The notes beneath the pieces were generated by a model that did no database searches, was not told the DNA's origin, and saw only the letters and a program-made list of their open reading frames with translations. This document shows, one piece after another, positions 31,395-36,331 of a stretch of DNA of 36,331 nucleotides. Numbering within the stretch: the first letter of the stretch is position 1; each line of letters opens with the position of its first letter. The translations under genes and the position numbers were made by a program. This DNA is from Aphodousia faecalis. Lineage in GTDB: Bacteria; Pseudomonadota; Gammaproteobacteria; Burkholderiales; Burkholderiaceae_F. The stretch covers positions 1-36,331 of the forward strand of contig DVGM01000003.1 of the NCBI GenBank assembly GCA_018712705.1, given 5' to 3'.

Positions 31395-33224
31395 ATGGCA
31401 GACAATCAAACAGAACTCAGCCCCATGCAGCTTGCCTATCGGGCGATTGGCCTTTCACTTTGGCGAACACGCCAAAGGGCTCTCGGCACAAACGAAAACG
31501 CGCCCGAATGCCTTTTCAAACTAATGGACGCTTTGGCCATAGCTGATGAAAAAGGAAGTGTGTGCACACAATGGGAAAAGACCGAAGCCTTCCTTGGAGG
31601 CGAAGAAATTCAACTTTTAACTGAAAAACGTCTGCTCGCGCAAAAACCACAGTCAGACCGGGAAAATATTGACGAGGAGATTCCTTTTGTTCTCGACATC
31701 GGCGAACGAGTTAACCGTCTGTACATGCAGCGTCACTTTGAACAAGAACGTGATGTCGCCACCAAAATTTTGGCTTTTACACAACAAGATTCTTTCAGTT
31801 TAGCGACTGCGGCAACCCAAACACTCAAGCACTTGGATACCCTGCGCTATAACGAATCCTCCGATGACGATCCCTCACGCGCAGAACAACAGGGGGCTGT
31901 TGCAGAGGCCTTGAAAAAACACTTTTTCATTATTACGGGCGGACCCGGTACAGGCAAAACAACGGTTGTTGCCAAACTTTTGGAATGCCTTCTAGCTCAA
32001 GACGCTTCGCTTAAAGTGGCTCTAGCAGCTCCCACGGGTAAAGCCACAAGCCGCATCATGCAGTCTCTTATGGGATCATGCCAACGTTTCCCATCATTCT
32101 TCAGTCGTGTATTGAAACGAATTCAAGAAAAAACACTTGCCGCCCAAACTATTCATAAGTGGCTTTTGACACGAAATGTTAAAGGCGTAATGCCCAGTGA
32201 AAAGGATCCTTTGGATATTGACGTTATGATCGTGGATGAAGCCTCCATGATTGATTTGCGATTAGCCCAAAGACTATTAAAAGTGATTGATCCGAAAAGA
32301 ACCCGTCTGATTCTTTTGGGCGATAAATTCCAGTTGTCTGCCGTGGGGCCGGGTTCTGTCTTAGCTGATCTAACCGCAGAAGATGGAGCGCTTGCCAATA
32401 ATATGGCAGAACTGACCATCAGCCACCGTTTCACAAGCGACTCCAATGTTGGTCGTTTGGCTCAAGCCATCAAATCGGCTAACTCTAGCTTTAATGGTGA
32501 AGACTTTATCAATCAATTTAAAAAAGCCGAAGACGGCAAAGATAAGGTAAGCATCCGCCTTTACCGAACAGGTTTTGTTGATCCGTCTCTTATTAACTGG
32601 ATTCGCCCCCATATCAAAAGCTATTTGCGAGCGCTAAACGACTACCTGAAGGATTTGGAAAATCTGATAGCCGATGAGAATCTGCTTAAAAAACTGTGGG
32701 ATGAAGCGGAGAGATTTCGAATCTTAGCTGCGCAGCGCGAGGGGGCGAATGGAGTCAAGGCCATTAATCGGTTAATGGAAAGTATTGTTCGAGAGCATGT
32801 GGGCGTTGAAGAAGGTTCCCTCTTTTACCCCGGGCGCCTCGTCATCATCCGAAAAAACACGCCGGTTCTTGATGTCTACAACGGTGATGTGGGAATCGTG
32901 ATCCCTCAAGCGGACGACCCTACCCGATATGATCTTTATATCGGTGACCGCCATAAACGCATTCCTGTCGGCCTCTTGCCCGAACACGATACAGCTTTTG
33001 CCATGACGATTCACCAATCACAAGGCTCACAGTTTGAACACGTTGCCGTGCTTTTGCCGGTTGCAGATGATAATCCCTTGTGCTGCCGGGAACTTTTCTA
33101 TACGGGCGTTACCCGTGCTCAAAAAGAAGCGGCGGTCTTCGGAACGTTCAAGAGTATTGAAGCCTCTGTTTTACATAAAACAGAACGCTCTAGTGGCTTG
33201 GCAGATCGCCTTCTAGGTCTATGA
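31395..33224 (+). CDS. recD: RecBCD enzyme subunit RecD (5'-3' helicase)
   Basis: A 609-residue RecD, the same length as in E. coli (608). It is the fast 5'-3' helicase of RecBCD. It has the small N-terminal domain that contacts RecB/RecC, Walker A GGPGTGKTT (from about 182), APTGKA, motif II VMIVDEASMIDL (near 280), LILLGDKFQLSAVGPGS, and the C-terminal AFAMTIHQSQGSQF and TGVTRAQ motifs. All helicase motifs look intact. It begins 14 bp after the phosphatase gene, with CAGG upstream. It converges with ahpC, with a terminator hairpin between. Confidence 0.96.
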   Translation: MADNQTELSPMQLAYRAIGLSLWRTRQRALGTNENAPECLFKLMDALAIADEKGSVCTQWEKTEAFLGGEEIQLLTEKRLLAQKPQSDRENIDEEIPFVLDIGERVNRLYMQRHFEQERDVATKILAFTQQDSFSLATAATQTLKHLDTLRYNESSDDDPSRAEQQGAVAEALKKHFFIITGGPGTGKTTVVAKLLECLLAQDASLKVALAAPTGKATSRIMQSLMGSCQRFPSFFSRVLKRIQEKTLAAQTIHKWLLTRNVKGVMPSEKDPLDIDVMIVDEASMIDLRLAQRLLKVIDPKRTRLILLGDKFQLSAVGPGSVLADLTAEDGALANNMAELTISHRFTSDSNVGRLAQAIKSANSSFNGEDFINQFKKAEDGKDKVSIRLYRTGFVDPSLINWIRPHIKSYLRALNDYLKDLENLIADENLLKKLWDEAERFRILAAQREGANGVKAINRLMESIVREHVGVEEGSLFYPGRLVIIRKNTPVLDVYNGDVGIVIPQADDPTRYDLYIGDRHKRIPVGLLPEHDTAFAMTIHQSQGSQFEHVAVLLPVADDNPLCCRELFYTGVTRAQKEAAVFGTFKSIEASVLHKTERSSGLADRLLGL

Positions 33225-33232
33225 TGAAAAAT

Positions 33233-33252
33233 GGGCTCCGTCAATGGAGCCC
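33233..33252. terminator. Terminator between recD and ahpC
   Basis: GGGCTCC (33233-33239) pairs with GGAGCCC (33246-33252). On the minus strand a run of T residues follows (plus-strand A-run 33227-33231), so it mainly terminates ahpC; it can also slow recD transcripts. Confidence 0.75.
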
Positions 33253-33276
33253 TATCATCTTAATATTAAAGTACGA

Positions 33277-33840
33277 TTAGATTTTTCCAACCAATTCAAT
33301 TGAAGGTTTTAACGTTTTCTTACCCGGCTCCCACTTAGCAGGGCAAACCTCCCCCGGATTCTCGGCAACGTACTGAGCCGCTTGAACTTTGCGAAGAAGT
33401 TCCTTTGCATCACGACCGATACCACCGTCGTGATGTTCCATAATAACGATCTTGCCTTCAGGATTAATCACAAAAGTTCCTCGCTCAGCCATACCATCGG
33501 CTTCGATCAAAACATCGAAATTACGAGCAATCGCCTTGGTGCTATCGCCTAACATCGGGAACTTCACTTTACCGACCGCCGGAGACGATTCATGCCAAGC
33601 CATATGCGTGAAATGTGTATCACAACTGACTGCGTAAATTTCGACACCAAGCTTAGTGAATTCCTCATAGTGTTCAGCTAAATCTTCTAACTCTGTAGGA
33701 CAGACAAAGGTAAAGTCAGCTGGATAGAAAAAGACGATAGACCAGTGTCCTTTAAGGCTTTCTTCCGTTACAGTAACGAAGCGACCATTTACGAACGCTT
33801 CTGTTTTTAAGGGTAGTATCTGAGTATTTAAAAGAGACAT
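33277..33840 (-). CDS. ahpC: Alkyl hydroperoxide reductase subunit C (2-Cys peroxiredoxin)
   Basis: A 187-residue AhpC-type peroxiredoxin that reduces hydrogen peroxide, organic peroxides and peroxynitrite. The peroxidatic Cys47 is in DFTFVCPTELEDL and the resolving Cys in NPGEVCPAKWEPGK near residue 166, so it is a normal 2-Cys enzyme. GGIGRDAKELLRK is also typical. No ahpF is in the window. AGGAG lies 7 nt before the ATG. A Fur-type 7-1-7 box sits 15 bp upstream of the start, suggesting control by iron (Fur) or by a PerR-like repressor instead of the OxyR control usual in betaproteobacteria. Confidence 0.96.
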   Translation of the reverse strand: MSLLNTQILPLKTEAFVNGRFVTVTEESLKGHWSIVFFYPADFTFVCPTELEDLAEHYEEFTKLGVEIYAVSCDTHFTHMAWHESSPAVGKVKFPMLGDSTKAIARNFDVLIEADGMAERGTFVINPEGKIVIMEHHDGGIGRDAKELLRKVQAAQYVAENPGEVCPAKWEPGKKTLKPSIELVGKI

Positions 33841-33854
33841 TTTATTCTCCTAAT

Positions 33855-33869
33855 TGATAGTGATTATCA
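33855..33869 (-). promoter_or_regulatory. Fur-type box upstream of ahpC
   Basis: TGATAGTGATTATCA matches the Fur 7-1-7 consensus TGATAAT-N-ATTATCA with one mismatch. A second overlapping symmetric unit (TATCAATAATGATA) extends it to 33878. It lies between the ahpC start and its likely promoter. PerR boxes are similar, but the TGAT/ATCA ends favour Fur. Confidence 0.65.
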
Positions 33870-33937
33870 ATAATGATACAGAGAATAAAATTTTTAAACG
33901 TAAAGAAATGTCAGAAACTATGGAAATGATTGGAATT

Positions 33938-33962
33938 GGGCCACGGATGTTTCCTGTGACCC
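33938..33962 (-). terminator. Hairpin downstream of the DUF456 gene
   Basis: GGGCCACGG (33938-33946) pairs with CCTGTGACCC (33953-33962) through one wobble pair and one bulge, beginning 10 bp after the DUF456 stop. There is no clear T-tract. Confidence 0.5.
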
Positions 33963-33971
33963 ATGACAAAG

Positions 33972-34463
33972 CTAAACAAACCGCATCACACACATAATGC
34001 CGATCATGATAAAGGCAATGGCAAGTTTAGCCGCGATGCCGGCAATCATACCGATCCAAGTGGCCCAACTGACTTTGCCTGCTTTTCGCATATCGCGGTG
34101 ACCGATCATTTCACCTACAAAAGCCCCAACAACGGGGAAAAGGAAAATACCGACCAAACCAAAGGGGATACCGACGATTGTGCCGACAAAGGCACCGGTC
34201 AAACCCAATTTTGTCGCCCCCGCTTTCTGCGCTCCCATGGTCTGGCTCACCCAATCGATGATAAGCGAGATAACCGTCAGCACGCCCAAAGCGATGAGCG
34301 TTCCCCAACCGAAGAATTGATAATCTTCAAGGTAGGCAATGAGCCAGCCGCCCGCAAAGATCATCGGAATACCGGGCAAAGCAGGAATAATGGTTCCGGC
34401 CAACCCAACAAGAATCAACACAAACGATATAGCGTACAAACCGTAGGTTATCAATGCATCCAT
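33972..34463 (-). CDS. DUF456 family membrane protein
   Basis: A 163-residue inner-membrane protein with several hydrophobic segments and glycine-rich turns, of the DUF456 family, whose function is unknown. LVGLAGTIIPALPGIPMIFAG near the start and FVGTIVGIPFGLVGIFLFPV, followed by GAFVGEM, are the family's repeated glycine-zipper-like segments. The ATG at 34463 lies 4 bp after the dnaB stop, so it is most likely co-transcribed with dnaB; a longer frame into dnaB is spurious. Confidence 0.82.
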   Translation of the reverse strand: MDALITYGLYAISFVLILVGLAGTIIPALPGIPMIFAGGWLIAYLEDYQFFGWGTLIALGVLTVISLIIDWVSQTMGAQKAGATKLGLTGAFVGTIVGIPFGLVGIFLFPVVGAFVGEMIGHRDMRKAGKVSWATWIGMIAGIAAKLAIAFIMIGIMCVMRFV

Positions 34464-34467
34464 AGTC

Positions 34468-35835
34468 TTATACTCTTGCCCTATTCTTAAATTGTGTGTA
34501 CTCACCAAAGAATGTGAGCTCCACCGTTCCGGTCGGACCGTTACGCTGTTTGCGGATAATAGCTTCAGCATCGCGTTCTTGGTCCGTATCCTTTAAATCT
34601 TGGTTATAAACAACGTCACGATAAAGGAAGATAATGACGTCAGCGTCTTGCTCGATAGAACCGGATTCTCTCAAGTCACTCATCATCGGGCGTTTGTCAG
34701 GACGTTGTTCCAATGAACGATTTAACTGAGACAAACCGATAATGGGACAGTTGAGCTCTTTGGCCAAAAGTTTCAGCCCACGGGAAATATCGGAAATTTC
34801 CTGCGCGCGGTTCTCTCCCCGTCCATCACCCGACATCAACTGAATGTAGTCCACAACAATGAGTCCTAATTGTTTGACTTCACGCGACAAGCGTCTTGCG
34901 CGTGATCGAACATCAGTAATCGTCAAACCCGAAGAGTCATCAATAAAGATATTGTGCGAATTGGCAATATCGGTGACTGCCGCCCCCATCTTTTGGAATT
35001 CATCACCTTCCAGGCGTCCGTTTCTTAAGTGTTCCAAACGAATGCGCTGATAAGAGCTGATCAAACGCATGGCCAACTGTTCCGCCGGCATTTCCATGGA
35101 GAAAATCGCAACAGGCATCTCGGCACGCATGGCAACATACTCAGCGATATTCATGGCAAAGGTCGTTTTACCCATAGCAGGGCGCCCCGCCACAACAATC
35201 AATTCACCGGGGTGCATGCCCTTTGTGAGTCGGTCTAAATCAATAAAACCGGTCGGCACACCCGTGACAGGATTTTGACTCTTGGAGTTATAGAGTTTCG
35301 TGATTTGTTCAGAAACCGCCGCCAATGCGCCTTTCACGGGTTTTAATCCGGCCCCGGCAACTTGGGCGTCTTCACTGATTTTGAAAATAGAACTTTCTGC
35401 CCGATCCAAAATGTCTTTTGTTTCCATTCCCTTGGTGTCCAAGGCGGAATCGACAATCTGGGAGCCGACATTAACCAAACTGCGAAGAATGCTTCGGTCG
35501 CGCACGATTTCAGCGTAACGACGAGCGTTGGCCGAATTGGGTGTGTTCATGGCCAAAGAGTTTAAAAAGCTCTTGGTTCCTTCCTGACCTAAGCCCACGG
35601 CTGCCATTGAATCGTGAACAGTCAAAACGTCGGCGGGACGCCCTTGACTGATAAGCTGAACAATATGCTCGTAGATGCGACGATGATCCCCCCGGTAAAA
35701 GTCTTCAGGCGAGACAACGTCATTCACCATGTCAAAGACACGGTTATCAATCAAAAGGCTTCCTAATAAACCTTGTTCGGCTTCTGTCGAATGCGGTGGT
35801 AAGCGTACGGTATCAGTAGATTTTTCTTCAGGCAT
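34468..35835 (-). CDS. dnaB: Replicative DNA helicase DnaB
   Basis: A 455-residue DnaB, the ring helicase that unwinds DNA at the replication fork and recruits primase. The N-terminal domain has PPHSTEAEQGLLGSLLID; the RecA-like domain has Walker A GRPAMGKT (217-224), SMEMPAEQLAMRL, a Walker B-like LIVVDYIQLMSG, and a C-terminal SQLNRSLEQRPDKRP. No intein or insertion is visible. I start at the ATG at 35835; a TTG lies five codons upstream. The ribosome-binding site is weak (AGAAG very close to the ATG). In many betaproteobacteria dnaB follows rplI; here an autotransporter gene end precedes it. Confidence 0.96.
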   Translation of the reverse strand: MPEEKSTDTVRLPPHSTEAEQGLLGSLLIDNRVFDMVNDVVSPEDFYRGDHRRIYEHIVQLISQGRPADVLTVHDSMAAVGLGQEGTKSFLNSLAMNTPNSANARRYAEIVRDRSILRSLVNVGSQIVDSALDTKGMETKDILDRAESSIFKISEDAQVAGAGLKPVKGALAAVSEQITKLYNSKSQNPVTGVPTGFIDLDRLTKGMHPGELIVVAGRPAMGKTTFAMNIAEYVAMRAEMPVAIFSMEMPAEQLAMRLISSYQRIRLEHLRNGRLEGDEFQKMGAAVTDIANSHNIFIDDSSGLTITDVRSRARRLSREVKQLGLIVVDYIQLMSGDGRGENRAQEISDISRGLKLLAKELNCPIIGLSQLNRSLEQRPDKRPMMSDLRESGSIEQDADVIIFLYRDVVYNQDLKDTDQERDAEAIIRKQRNGPTGTVELTFFGEYTQFKNRARV

Positions 35836-35948
35836 TCTTCTGGGTAGCAAAGATTAATGTTCAATAAATAGGAAAGTTATTTTAGCAGACGACCTTGTCC
35901 GCTCTTGAAAGAAAATGTTTCTGCAAGCGAATTATTTTTGAGAAATAA

Positions 35949-35980
35949 ATTCCCGATGGCAAATGCTCGCCACCGGGAAT
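35949..35980. terminator. Hairpin downstream of the autotransporter gene
   Basis: ATTCCCG (35949-35955) with CGGGAAT (35974-35980), extended by TGGC/GCCA with one mismatch, forms a strong stem 30 bp after the autotransporter stop. A T-rich run is present on both sides, so it can terminate the minus-strand transcript before dnaB. Confidence 0.7.
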
Positions 35981-36009
35981 ATCTTGTTGTTTTTAATAAA
36001 TATTATTAA

Positions 36010-36331
36010 TTACCAAGCGTATCGGACGCCGACATTGAAGCGATAGTCCGTATCCACTTCGCCGCCGTTTCCAGCCTCTAAATCAGCATACAGATGAACT
36101 TGATCGGTGGCATTGTAATCGGCGCCTAAACCATATTCATACCATGTACCACCAAGCGATTCGGTGAGCGTTCTGGAAACATTGGCGCCCTTGCTGTAAC
36201 GGAACTTAGCATCCCCTTCCCAGTCATGCAGAACAGAGGCTTTTAACCGAAAATCTCGGGCCCAGAGACTGTAGAACATCCTCGTAGATCGAAAAATTCT
36301 TGAAAAATTAACGACCTCGAGTGCATCTCGG
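36010..36331 (-). CDS. Autotransporter outer-membrane beta-barrel, C-terminal end (partial)
   Basis: The last 106 residues of a protein whose frame is still open at the window edge. KASVLHDWEGDAKFRYS, then GGTWYEYGLGADYNATDQVH and the final YRFNVGVRYAW are alternating hydrophobic beta-strands ending in an aromatic residue. This is the C-terminal signature of autotransporter barrels inserted by the BAM complex. The passenger domain and start codon lie outside the window. The ATG at 36279 is internal, not a start, since the frame continues upstream without a stop to 36330. Confidence 0.85.
   Translation of the reverse strand, partial: RDALEVVNFSRIFRSTRMFYSLWARDFRLKASVLHDWEGDAKFRYSKGANVSRTLTESLGGTWYEYGLGADYNATDQVHLYADLEAGNGGEVDTDYRFNVGVRYAW

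Noticed and set aside
23983..33224. AddAB instead of RecBCD
   Set aside because: Three separate subunits are present with RecC-, RecB- and RecD-specific motifs and lengths, in the order recC-recB-recD.
1..36331. CRISPR arrays, tRNA or rRNA genes, insertion sequences
   Set aside because: No regularly spaced repeats, cloverleaf-like genes, rRNA sequence or transposase genes were seen.

Overview
This window looks like chromosome from a moderately AT-rich member of the Burkholderiales (Betaproteobacteria). The best guess is a gut-type Sutterellaceae relative (Sutterella/Parasutterella-like). The evidence is a betaproteobacterial-style RNase E, the gene neighbourhood rne / rluC / HAD phosphatase / RsmI-like methylase / maf / yceD / rpmF, a DUF2863 protein, and an autotransporter beta-barrel end. 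The genus is inference; the order is fairly safe.

Layout. Bases 1-361 hold no recognisable gene but contain a strong nested inverted repeat. Bases 362-2072 (minus) are an AbiE-type toxin-antitoxin pair with an operator-like palindrome in front. Bases 2496-6472 are the rpmF / yceD / maf / methylase / HAD / rluC cluster, broken into divergent and convergent pieces. Bases 6473-10089 are rne with a long structured leader. A DUF2863 gene follows (10159-11406). Bases 11486-14820 (minus) are a two-gene operon, an APC amino-acid permease then an amidohydrolase, preceded by a well-formed lysine riboswitch with its own terminator and antiterminator. Bases 14900-17577 (minus) are clpB behind a textbook sigma-32 promoter. 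Then come crcB (minus), bcp / phoH / VOC (plus), a ZIP transporter (minus) and an MFS exporter (plus).

Bases 22979-33224 (plus) are one tight operon: a WYL-domain regulator, recC, recB, a stand-alone PNKP-type 3'-phosphatase, and recD. This is the most interesting part of the window. It pairs the double-strand-break repair and anti-phage nuclease RecBCD with an end-cleaning phosphatase and a likely dedicated regulator. The right end holds ahpC behind a Fur-type box (minus), a DUF456 membrane protein and dnaB (both minus), and the C-terminal end of an autotransporter that runs off the window.

How the genes work together. Much of the window is RNA and DNA housekeeping (RNase E, RluC, RsmI-like, L32, YceD, DnaB, RecBCD). 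Stress genes sit among them (ClpB, Bcp, AhpC, CrcB). Several control elements can be read directly: the lysine riboswitch, the sigma-32 promoter, the Fur-type box, the AbiE operator, a possible -1 frameshift site in the AbiE antitoxin, and the structured rne leader.
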